Part shown: positions 1 through 6,284 of the stretch, one piece after another
How positions within the stretch are numbered: position 1 is the first letter of the stretch
Layout: the number at the start of each line of letters is the position of its first letter
Made by a program: the position numbers and the translations under genes
Assembly: GCA_050122535.1 (NCBI GenBank)
Contig: JASFIT010000195.1
Location: 1-8,521, forward strand
DNA: 8,521 nt
Direction of reading: 5' to 3'
Source: JASFEQ01 sp050122535
GTDB taxonomy: Bacteria; Desulfobacterota; DSM-4660; Desulfatiglandales; HGW-15
Notes under the pieces: generated by a model
Told to the model about the DNA's origin: nothing
What the model saw: only the letters and a program-made list of their open reading frames with translations
Databases searched by the model: none

Positions 1-1
1 G

Positions 2-16
2 TCTCGCGCAGCGAGA
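2..16. repeat. Small hairpin at the window edge
   Basis: TCTCGC-GCA-GCGAGA is a perfect six-base stem with a three-base loop. It lies beyond the REP-like palindrome at 48-88 and could be part of a larger repeat cut by the window edge. Nothing else is visible in positions 1-47. Confidence 0.35.
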
Positions 17-47
17 ATTTAACCGGGCGCGGGATGAGGGTAACGCA

Positions 48-88
48 GCCCTTCGACTTTGCTCAGGGCCGTGAGCCTGCCGAACGGC
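48..88. repeat. REP-like palindrome downstream of the M1 aminopeptidase
   Basis: The stretch starts GCCCTTCGAC and ends GAGCCTGCCGAACGGC. CTCA (62-65) pairs with TGAG (72-75), and TTCG (52-55) with CGAA (81-84), giving an imperfect stem. Smaller alternatives are GCCCT/AGGGC (48-52, 65-69) and GCCG-AA-CGGC (79-88). It resembles the dispersed CCTTCGAC...GCTCA...TGAGCCTG...CGAA palindromes I know from many environmental genomes. It lies about 30 bases after the peptidase stop and may mark the end of the unit, though there is no T-run. Confidence 0.6.
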
Positions 89-116
89 AGATGGGCGTTT
101 TCCGACAGCCTCAACG

Positions 117-2594
117 TCAATTTCTCATTCTTGAATTTATTTCTAACCTCTCCAAAGACAACTTTATCACATCTTTGGCCTTCTCTTTTCTGGCCATATA
201 ATCCTGAAAAAAAGAAGCTACTTCTTCTTCACGCCCTAACCCGCACAATGGGATCACTGCTGCAATGACCCGTTCAAAATGCATGGGGTGAAACGCTTCA
301 AGCGCCTCCAAATTGGACATATACCATTCCCACATGTAAGGCGCAACATGCGGGTTGGCCGCCATATAGGTGATTGGGACGAACTTATTTCTGGCAGGCA
401 CCTTTTCCAAGACGTATTGTTGCGCCCTTTCCACAAGTCCCCCCCCCTTGAAACTACCCAAGGCCGCAAGCATATTCATTCTTTCATGCTCACTTTCAGA
501 GGATTCCAGTTTCTCAGTAAACCACTCAAAAACGCTGTTGTCACCCTGAAAGGCACCCACCTGCATGACACTTCTCATGATGTCTGGGTGAACCTTTTCT
601 CCACGCATCAGGGATGAAAATTGGCTGGTCGCAAACTCTACCACATCTTCAGATTCATACAAGGCCAAATGCCATAAAATCTGGTCCCTCAGTATGGATG
701 TGGTATGTTTTTCTTCCGGCTGTGGCTCAAAGCCTATATCTGAGATGACCCTCTCCAGGAATGACTTGGCCGTGGATAAAATCTTATTTCTCCCAGCGCC
801 CTGCGTGATCAGGTAACTGCGGAACAAGTTCCCGGCAATACTCGTGAGGGGCAGGAATGCGTCTTCGTTGGAATAACTGGCAAGAAATTCGAGATAATCA
901 TCAATGGAAACATCACCGCTCCTCACCAGCGCATATAGATCGTTTTGAAGACCCCACCTGTCCTCCTGGGATAAATCCTTCTTGCGTACCCGGCTCCCAA
1001 GCTCTTCTAAATCGTTCATTACCAGATACCTGACTCTGTAAAATCCGGTCTGGTCTTCATTTATCTTATAGGCCACCACGTCGCTACCCACATCCAAATC
1101 CAGGCTTTTGCTCTCAAGTAGGGTGGTTATGGTCTTTGATTGACCGTCGCTATGAAAAGCCTTGATAGTCACTGGAATGAGCCATTCCTGTCCTGAGTCA
1201 TTGTCTAGATAGGTGAACCTTCTCTGTGTGAGCCGCAATCTATCCCCTTCCCTCTTCACTTCAACCAAGGGAAACCCGGGCTGCTCAATCCAACTCTTCA
1301 TCATGTTGGTCACGGGCATTGCTGAAACTTCTTCTAGGGCTTCCCACAGGTGATGACTTGAAGCACACCCATACTCATGCTTCCTCAAGTAGTGTCTAAG
1401 ACCTTCCTTGAAGTTCTCCTTACCCACATAACCTTCAACCTGTCTTAGTATGCTTCCCCCTTTGCTATATATTATTGGTGCGGTACTGGCATTGATCACC
1501 ACGTGCTCTCCACCAGGGATCTCTATGGGAAAGGTTTCGTGCAGGGAGTCTCTGTCAAGGGCACCATTCGTTTGCCCGTGCAAAAACTGCTCCCATATAT
1601 CCCACTCCGGATAGTAGTGGGTCACGATGCCGTAGCCAAAATAGGTGGCAAAGCTCTCATTGAGCCAGAGATACTTCCAATCAGAAGGGGTGACGAGATT
1701 TCCAAACCATTGGTGGGCTATCTCATGGGCAATGACTTCGCATATCCTCTCCTCACCCGCTTTGGACGTTATATTGGGATAATGAAGAAGCAGATTTTCT
1801 CGGAAAGTAATTGCGCCCCAGTTCTCCATGGCGCCTGCTGCAAAATCTGCAATGGCAATCAAATCAAGTTTCGGAAGGGGATACTTTATCCCATAGTAGT
1901 CTTCAGAAAATTCAAGGGCCTTTCTGCCAAATTCTAACCCGAATTTGGCATACTCTGTCATCCCGGGCATCGTGGCTGCACGAACCAGGACTTCCCCTGC
2001 GTCCTCAATAAACTCAAATTCCCCGACGCCGAAGAAGAGCAAGTAAGTGGACATCTTGGGGGTTTTCTCAAACTTGACAAGCTTCCTGCCATCGCCCAAT
2101 GACGTCTCTTCGCTGATCGGTCCGTTGGAGATGGCCACCAGTTTTTCATCAACGATCATCTCCACGTCAAAGGTGGCCTTCTTCAAAGGATGATCAAAAC
2201 AGGGAAATGCACGTCGCGCGTCACTTTCTTCAAACTGAGTTACCGCCATGTACTTTTCATTGCCACCGACCAGATATCGACTTCTATATAGACCGGCCAT
2301 CTTGTCATTGATCTCACCCACATACTGGATCTTGAGATCTATTTTCCCGCCCATCTCTTCTGTAAGAGATATGTTGATCTCCTCTTTCTTTGGGTCTTCG
2401 GAAAAAGGACAATCCACAAAGGATCCCTCCCGCATCACTCTGCAATTCCGTATGGCCAGATCCAGTGCATTCAAGGAAATCTCTTGCACCGGTTTGAGTG
2501 CTTCTATGGAGATTTCTACGCTTCCCTCAAATTTAAACCTGTTCAAATCCGGCTCTAAGTGGATCTTGTAGTTTCTTGGATTCACATCACTCAT
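117..2594 (-). CDS. M1-family zinc aminopeptidase (tricorn-interacting-factor F2/F3-like)
   Basis: This is a zinc-dependent exopeptidase that removes N-terminal residues from peptides, probably in late protein turnover. It has 825 residues. The N-terminal beta domain (about 5-190) lacks a signal peptide, so the enzyme is probably cytosolic. GAMEN (254-258) is the substrate amino-group site. Zinc ligands are HEIAH (H290, H294) and E313 in LNESFA, with E291 as the catalytic base and Y376 (IIYSKGG) as the transition-state tyrosine. The NEDQTGFYRVRY segment (512-523) opens the ERAP1-like C-terminal helical domain, which runs almost to the end. This layout matches archaeal factors F2/F3 and puromycin-sensitive aminopeptidases more than proteobacterial PepN. 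AAGGAG lies seven bases before the ATG. A nine-G run encodes part of K716 to G719. The gene may be read through from the RAYT/PDH unit, but its link to PDH looks positional rather than functional. Confidence 0.93.
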   Translation of the reverse strand: MSDVNPRNYKIHLEPDLNRFKFEGSVEISIEALKPVQEISLNALDLAIRNCRVMREGSFVDCPFSEDPKKEEINISLTEEMGGKIDLKIQYVGEINDKMAGLYRSRYLVGGNEKYMAVTQFEESDARRAFPCFDHPLKKATFDVEMIVDEKLVAISNGPISEETSLGDGRKLVKFEKTPKMSTYLLFFGVGEFEFIEDAGEVLVRAATMPGMTEYAKFGLEFGRKALEFSEDYYGIKYPLPKLDLIAIADFAAGAMENWGAITFRENLLLHYPNITSKAGEERICEVIAHEIAHQWFGNLVTPSDWKYLWLNESFATYFGYGIVTHYYPEWDIWEQFLHGQTNGALDRDSLHETFPIEIPGGEHVVINASTAPIIYSKGGSILRQVEGYVGKENFKEGLRHYLRKHEYGCASSHHLWEALEEVSAMPVTNMMKSWIEQPGFPLVEVKREGDRLRLTQRRFTYLDNDSGQEWLIPVTIKAFHSDGQSKTITTLLESKSLDLDVGSDVVAYKINEDQTGFYRVRYLVMNDLEELGSRVRKKDLSQEDRWGLQNDLYALVRSGDVSIDDYLEFLASYSNEDAFLPLTSIAGNLFRSYLITQGAGRNKILSTAKSFLERVISDIGFEPQPEEKHTTSILRDQILWHLALYESEDVVEFATSQFSSLMRGEKVHPDIMRSVMQVGAFQGDNSVFEWFTEKLESSESEHERMNMLAALGSFKGGGLVERAQQYVLEKVPARNKFVPITYMAANPHVAPYMWEWYMSNLEALEAFHPMHFERVIAAVIPLCGLGREEEVASFFQDYMARKEKAKDVIKLSLERLEINSRMRN

Positions 2595-2633
2595 CTTTTC
2601 TCTCCTTCTCCTGCTTTGTCTTTACTGGATCCA

Positions 2634-2644
2634 AGGGTAGGGGA
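2634..2644 (+). repeat. Left copy of 11-base inverted repeat bracketing the RAYT gene
   Basis: AGGGTAGGGGA here is the exact reverse complement of 3169-3179 on the other side of the transposase gene. The two copies lie 20 bases beyond the RAYT stop and 35 bases before its start codon. Paired inverted REPs around RAYT genes are known; the alternative is chance similarity between two G-rich stretches, which is unlikely for 11 exact bases placed this symmetrically. Confidence 0.7.
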
Positions 2645-2659
2645 GCGTTTACGCTCCCC
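2637..2659 (+). repeat. REP-like hairpin with GTAG foot
   Basis: GTAG (2637-2640) lies directly 5' of a perfect hairpin, GGGAGCG, loop TTTA, CGCTCCC (2641-2658); the last G of the foot can also pair with C2659. A GTAG tetranucleotide at the 5' foot of a hairpin is the substrate signature described for E. coli TnpA-REP. The hairpin begins five bases after the RAYT stop. No T-run follows on either strand, so a rho-independent terminator is less likely, although the hairpin could protect an mRNA 3' end. Confidence 0.7.
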
Positions 2660-2663
2660 GAAA

Positions 2664-3134
2664 TCAACTGGTATCATAATAGACCGCGCCGTATTTCTCT
2701 AAATAATCCCTCGCACTCGAAAACGGGTAATCCTCTGCGTATTTAACAAGATTCCATTTGACCGGATTGAAATGAATGTAGTTGAATTTCTCCCTGAATT
2801 TCCTATCGCTGTATATGGTGAAATCGTAAAACCCTTTCTGCCAAGTGCGCTCTTGTTTCAATCTGAGATTTATCTTTCTCGAACTGACACCTTTGATCTG
2901 GTTTAGAATCTTTGAAATTCCAAAGTCTCCGTTAGGTTGAAGCAGTACATGGAGATGGTCGGGCATGATGACATAAGCAAACAGAGTGTACTCCCAGGCC
3001 ATCCTATTACTCAATAGAATATCGATTATTATCTCTGCGAGACGCAGTTGACGGAATATCTGTTTTCTGCCTAAGGTAGATGTGGTTATGAAATAAGCGG
3101 CGTTTTCAAGCTCAAAATGTGGAGGCTGAGCCAT
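2664..3134 (-). CDS. REP-associated tyrosine transposase (RAYT, Y1 HUH family)
   Basis: This 156-residue single-domain HUH nuclease belongs to the IS200/RAYT group (Y1_Tnp), single-strand DNA enzymes that cleave and join at REP hairpins. The metal-binding HUH motif is H60-L61-H62 in MPDHLHVLL. The RAYT signature YIHFNPVK (119-126) contains Y119, the likely nucleophile, and YPFSSARDY (136-144) is the usual C-terminal motif. The N-terminal YFITTST strand is also typical. The gene looks complete, with AGAGG eight bases before the ATG. It is visibly more AT-rich than its neighbours, consistent with separate ancestry. It lies in the same direction as the PDH genes, between E3 and the peptidase, with an 11-base inverted repeat and REP-like hairpins on both sides and no accessory tnpB. 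Family assignment is firm. Activity and choice of substrate are inferred. Confidence 0.9.
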   Translation of the reverse strand: MAQPPHFELENAAYFITTSTLGRKQIFRQLRLAEIIIDILLSNRMAWEYTLFAYVIMPDHLHVLLQPNGDFGISKILNQIKGVSSRKINLRLKQERTWQKGFYDFTIYSDRKFREKFNYIHFNPVKWNLVKYAEDYPFSSARDYLEKYGAVYYDTS

Positions 3135-3159
3135 ATACTATGCCTCTGATCACGGCGAG

Positions 3160-3183
3160 CCTGAAGGATCCCCTACCCTCAGG
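3160..3183 (-). repeat. REP-like imperfect hairpin upstream of RAYT, containing the right inverted-repeat copy
   Basis: CCTGAaGG (3160-3167) pairs with CCcTCAGG (3176-3183) across one mismatch, leaving an eight-base loop. The 11-base repeat TCCCCTACCCT (3169-3179) is the reverse complement of 2634-2644. On the minus strand the repeat again carries GGGTAGGGGA, so both flanks present GTAG on opposite strands, as in a REP/inverted-REP pair. It occupies much of the 63-base gap between E3 and the RAYT. Confidence 0.6.
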
Positions 3184-3197
3184 TTATGAGATTATAG

Positions 3198-4628
3198 TTA
3201 TTTAGTCTTCTTCCTGGGTAAAATATGGGTCACACTTCCCAGAAAAATCTCAGCTGCCTCTCCCAGGGTCTCTGAAAGTGTGGGGTGCGGGTGAATCGTC
3301 AATCCCATGTCCTCAGCCAGGGCCCCCATTTCCACGGCCAAAACCCCTTCGGCGATCATCCCCTCCACGTCTCGCCCGGCTAATCCCAGCCCCAATATCC
3401 GTCCAGTCTCCGGGTCAACCACCAACTTGGTCAAACCATCTGTTGCGTCCATGGTTATTGCTCGTCCCGAAAACTTCCAGGGGAATCGTTCCACCCTGAC
3501 GGGGCGATTCTGTTTGCGGGCCTCCTCCTCCGTCAGACCGCACCAGGCGACCTGGGGATCGGTATAGACCACAGCTGGGATGGCGCGTGCATCAAATGCA
3601 GATGGCTCGCCGGCCAGGACTTCGGCAGCCACTTTGCCCTCCTTTATCGCCTTATGGGCCAATAGCGGCCCACCCGCCACATCTCCTATGGCGAAGATCC
3701 GATCATCGGCGGTGCGCTGTTGCTCATCTACTGCGACAAAGCCTTTTTCATCCAGTTTGACATTTGTCGTCTCTAAACCAATATCTTGGGTATTGGGCTG
3801 GCGGCCAACGGCGATGAGCACCCGGTCAAAGCTCTGTCGAGGCTTGTCCACTTCACCGGCCAATGTGATGTCCACCTTATTCTTTTGTTCTTTTAATGAA
3901 GCGATTGTGGTGTTGAAGTGTATAGACTCGAACATTTCCTCGAGTCTCTGGATTAAAGGTTTTGCCAGGTCCGTATCGGCACCTCGGAGAAGTCTATCAC
4001 TCCTCACAGCTAGAGTTACCCGGCTACCCAACGAGGCATAAACGGTCCCCATTTCTAGTGCTATATAGCCGCCACCAAAGATAAAAAGGGACGCAGGAAT
4101 ATCAATGAGGCCCAGGGCACCCGTGGAATCCATGACGCGCCCGCCCTCTTTTATAGTTATTCCCGGGAGAGGACTCGGTTGGGAACCCGTGGCCAAGATG
4201 GCGTGTTTGAATTTTATATGGCTAATATCTGAATCCTGCAATCGAACGCGGTCAGACCCTTCGAAGACAGCGCGGCCTTTCACCAATTGCACGCCACGCC
4301 TGTTACTCATGGTCACGAGTCCATCTGCCAACGTATCAATGACCTTTTCCTTCCAGGCCCGAATCGCTTCCAGATCGATCTCTGGATCGTTGAAGGTGAT
4401 TCCCATGGACTTAGCACCTCGGGCATCGTTAATGAGGTCTGTCAGGTGGAGAAGTGTTTTGGAGGGGATACAGCCTCGGAACAGACATTCCCCACCAGGA
4501 CGGGGCTCCATATCAACCATGGTCACTTCCATACCCAGATCAGCAGCCCGGAATGCAGCCGCATATCCGCCCGGTCCACTACCGATGACCAGCAACTCAG
4601 TCTCTTGCGTAAACTCTCCCATAACCAT
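3198..4628 (-). CDS. lpdA: Dihydrolipoyl dehydrogenase (E3)
   Basis: This cytosolic FAD flavoprotein reoxidises the dihydrolipoyl group of E2 and passes electrons to NAD+. With the start chosen it has 476 residues, the normal size for the family. In this numbering, GSGPGG (16-21) is the FAD Rossmann loop. C48 and C53 in GECLFRGCIPSK form the redox disulfide. FGGGYIALEMG (184-194) is the NAD-binding loop, AIGDVAGG (313-320) the second FAD contact, and HPHPTLSE (446-453) holds the catalytic His448-Glu453 pair. The usual TCLNVGC is here ECLFRGC, a subfamily variant that keeps both cysteines. The N-terminus has in-frame ATGs at 4637, 4628 and 4622. AGGGAGG lies only one base from the first but about ten from the second, so 4628 is preferred. 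There is no N-terminal lipoyl domain. It may also serve other lipoyl enzymes such as glycine cleavage or other 2-oxoacid dehydrogenases. Confidence 0.94.
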   Translation of the reverse strand: MVMGEFTQETELLVIGSGPGGYAAAFRAADLGMEVTMVDMEPRPGGECLFRGCIPSKTLLHLTDLINDARGAKSMGITFNDPEIDLEAIRAWKEKVIDTLADGLVTMSNRRGVQLVKGRAVFEGSDRVRLQDSDISHIKFKHAILATGSQPSPLPGITIKEGGRVMDSTGALGLIDIPASLFIFGGGYIALEMGTVYASLGSRVTLAVRSDRLLRGADTDLAKPLIQRLEEMFESIHFNTTIASLKEQKNKVDITLAGEVDKPRQSFDRVLIAVGRQPNTQDIGLETTNVKLDEKGFVAVDEQQRTADDRIFAIGDVAGGPLLAHKAIKEGKVAAEVLAGEPSAFDARAIPAVVYTDPQVAWCGLTEEEARKQNRPVRVERFPWKFSGRAITMDATDGLTKLVVDPETGRILGLGLAGRDVEGMIAEGVLAVEMGALAEDMGLTIHPHPTLSETLGEAAEIFLGSVTHILPRKKTK

Positions 4629-4648
4629 GGTTAGCATACCTCCCTGGT

Positions 4649-4676
4649 GTCAGTTGTTTGTCGTCAGTAGTCTGTG
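4649..4676 (+). repeat. Four-unit heptamer array (GTCNGTN), left arm
   Basis: Four consecutive 7-base units start at 4649, 4656, 4663 and 4670, each close to GTCNGTN on the plus strand (one unit reads GTTTGTC). The array lies in the gap between E2 and E3, just upstream of the E3 ribosome site. It is mirrored by the array at 4703-4730. Confidence 0.65.
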
Positions 4677-4702
4677 GCACAAAAAACCCAATCCAATCTT
4701 AT

Positions 4703-4730
4703 TGCGCACAACGGACGACGGACAACAGAC
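4703..4730 (-). repeat. Four-unit heptamer array (GTCNGTN), right arm, inverted
   Basis: Read on the minus strand, four 7-base units (ending at 4730, 4723, 4716 and 4709) follow the same GTCNGTN pattern; the last, GTGCGCA, is degenerate. The array begins 9 bases after the E2 stop codon. With 4649-4676 it forms an imperfect palindrome: 4647-4671 and the reverse complement of 4708-4732 agree at 20 of 25 positions. The spacer of 26 bases (4677-4702) includes a run of six As on the plus strand. The E2-E3 transcript could fold here. Confidence 0.65.
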
Positions 4731-4738
4731 ACTGCTGC

Positions 4739-6010
4739 TTAGATCATTGTGATGAGGAGTTCTTCCGGATCCTCCAGGGCCTCTCTAAGAACGCGTATGA
4801 ATTGCAGCGCATCAGCCCCGTCCAACACCCTGTGATCAATGCAGAGCACTATGGGCATCATGAGCCGTGGTACAATCTCATATTCATTCTCCTCTTTCTC
4901 TTTCACCACCGCCTGCATACTTGCTGAGCCCATGCCCAGAATAGCCACCTCAGGATAGTTGATGATAGGCGCGAAAAATCCCCCGCCCATAGGGCCCACA
5001 TTGGTGATCGTAAATGTACCGCCCTGCATCTCCTCGAGGGTCGCCTTTCTTTCGCGGGTTCTTTGTACCAGGTCATTCAGCTCGATGGAGAGTTCCACAA
5101 TACTCTTTCGGTCCACGTCCTTGATCACAGGGACGATCAGGCCGTCATCTGTGTTCACTGCCACACCCAGGTGGAAATAGTGTTTGATAACGAGCTCTCC
5201 CGCCTCTGTATCCAGTGCGGCATTAAACTGAGGAAAGGTTTTGAGTGCCGTGGCAGCCGCCTTCATGGCAAACACCGTGTGTGTGAGCTTCCCGCCCTTT
5301 GCTTCAATTTCGGCCTTATGGTTTTTTCGGAAGGCCTCCAATTTGGTCATGTCCACCCATTCCTGATTGTGGACATGGGGGATCTGGGACCAGGCCAATG
5401 CCATTTGCTTGGCGGTAGCCCTTCGGATGGAGCGCACGGGCACGCGCTCCACAGGCCCCCACTTAGAAAAGTCAGGTAAAGCGGGTACAGGAGCAGCCAT
5501 GGGCACCACCTCCGGAGGCCTCTCCCTTGGGACCTCAGGAACTTCCGCAACCTTTTCACCCTTCTCTGCAAAGGCCCTCACATCATCAGCAGACACCAAT
5601 CCCCCTGGACCTGTGGGAGTTACTTGATGAAGATCTACGCCCAACTCCCGCGCCAGACGCCGCGTTGCGGGTGAGGCGGGTACGGGCCCCTCTGCGCGAG
5701 CCGGTGCTGTCATGGGAACCACCTTCTCTGCGCGCTCAGGAGGCTTTTCCTTCTCAACGGCCTCTTCCTCTTCCCCATTGCCAAAGGTCATGAGCACATC
5801 GCCCACTTGAACCATGTCACCCTGTTTAACCAGGATTTCCCTTACGGTGCCGTTGTATGGGGATGGTATTTCAACGGCAGCCTTATCCGTCTCCACCTCC
5901 AGAATAGGGTCCCCCTCTTTCACTTCATCTCCCACCGATACGAGCACCGCGAGGACTTCACCTTCATGAATACCTTCTCCCAGATCAGGCAGTCTGAATG
6001 CCCTGGCCAT
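4739..6010 (-). CDS. pdhC: Dihydrolipoyllysine acetyltransferase (E2) of pyruvate dehydrogenase
   Basis: This is the core acyltransferase of the complex, moving the acetyl group from its lipoyl arm to CoA. It has 423 residues in the standard order. A single lipoyl domain spans about 3-77, with lipoylated K43 in VETDKAAVEIPS. A Pro/Ala/Glu-rich linker follows, then a peripheral subunit-binding domain at about 112-149 (SPATRRLARELGVDL to DDVRAFAE), a second linker, and the catalytic domain from about 185 to the end. The active-site motif is DHRVLDGAD, with H393 and D397. GTFTITNVGPMGGG (331-344) with PIINYPEVAILGMG resembles Bacillus/Thermus-type PDH E2 rather than succinyltransferase E2. The start is supported by GGAGG about eight bases upstream. 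Both linkers contain a VVPMxAP segment, suggesting local duplication. A branched-chain acyltransferase is the alternative; the gene set and E1 type favour acetyl. Confidence 0.92.
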   Translation of the reverse strand: MARAFRLPDLGEGIHEGEVLAVLVSVGDEVKEGDPILEVETDKAAVEIPSPYNGTVREILVKQGDMVQVGDVLMTFGNGEEEEAVEKEKPPERAEKVVPMTAPARAEGPVPASPATRRLARELGVDLHQVTPTGPGGLVSADDVRAFAEKGEKVAEVPEVPRERPPEVVPMAAPVPALPDFSKWGPVERVPVRSIRRATAKQMALAWSQIPHVHNQEWVDMTKLEAFRKNHKAEIEAKGGKLTHTVFAMKAAATALKTFPQFNAALDTEAGELVIKHYFHLGVAVNTDDGLIVPVIKDVDRKSIVELSIELNDLVQRTRERKATLEEMQGGTFTITNVGPMGGGFFAPIINYPEVAILGMGSASMQAVVKEKEENEYEIVPRLMMPIVLCIDHRVLDGADALQFIRVLREALEDPEELLITMI

Positions 6011-6284
6011 CCTTTATCCCTCCCTTCTTAATGAGCGGAACAGAAAATATACTACATAATAACTGTCATTGCGAGGAGCGTTAGCGACGAAGCAATCTCT
6101 GCAATAATTCTAACCGTGAGATTGCGTCGCTCCTCCCGCCTCCGCGGGAGTCGCTCGCAATGAAAATTGATCGCGTTATTAGACGCAACCTATTTCTTGT
6201 CGTCAATGGTAACACTTGGTGACGTTCAAAAGTATTGGCATTCGCTGTTGTTTAGTCGGCGGCACAGCCGGAGAATTTCAGGAA
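6011..6284. other. 274-base gap inside the PDH cluster
   Basis: The gap between E1 beta and E2 holds the inverted REP-like pair (6066-6163) and no open frame worth calling. Next to E2, GGAGG lies about eight bases before the ATG at 6010, and an AT-rich TAGTATATT stretch about 30 bases further upstream could be a -10 region, though I find no convincing -35 partner. Nearer E1 beta, CGGC-ACA-GCCG (6260-6270) is a short hairpin without a T-run. The rest is unremarkable. The gap may separate E1 and E2/E3 expression. Confidence 0.5.
6066..6163. repeat. Pair of inverted REP-like palindromes between E1 beta and E2
   Basis: Two related palindromes face each other. Copy one (6066-6099) begins TCATTGCGAG and ends GCAATCTC. 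Copy two (6118-6163) is the same design reversed, starting GAGATTGC and ending CTCGCAATGA. These outer (10-base) and inner (8-base) arms match exactly. Within each copy ATTGC pairs with GCAAT, so each can fold alone or the whole can fold as one structure. Copy two contains an extra nested hairpin, CTCCCGC/GCGGGAG (6133-6150). From memory, elements of the TCATTGCGAG...GCAATCTC type are dispersed in many environmental bacterial genomes. Confidence 0.75.

Noticed and set aside
2640..2659. Hairpin after the RAYT stop as a rho-independent terminator
   Set aside because: The stem is strong but no T-run follows on the minus strand, and the GTAG foot and inverted copy across the gene fit a REP better.
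4629..4637. ATG at 4637 as the E3 start
   Set aside because: The AGGGAGG site would lie only one base away, too close for initiation; the ATG at 4628 gives about ten bases. The choice changes only three residues.
4105..4752. 215-codon open frame on the plus strand opposite E3
   Set aside because: It lies antisense to clear E3 sequence, has a low-complexity Arg/Ser/Pro-rich product and no recognisable motif; it is an antisense shadow. The other plus-strand frames are rejected for the same reason.
6260..6270. Hairpin after E1 beta as a terminator
   Set aside because: The stem has only four base pairs and there is no T-run, so ending transcription inside the PDH cluster here is unsupported.
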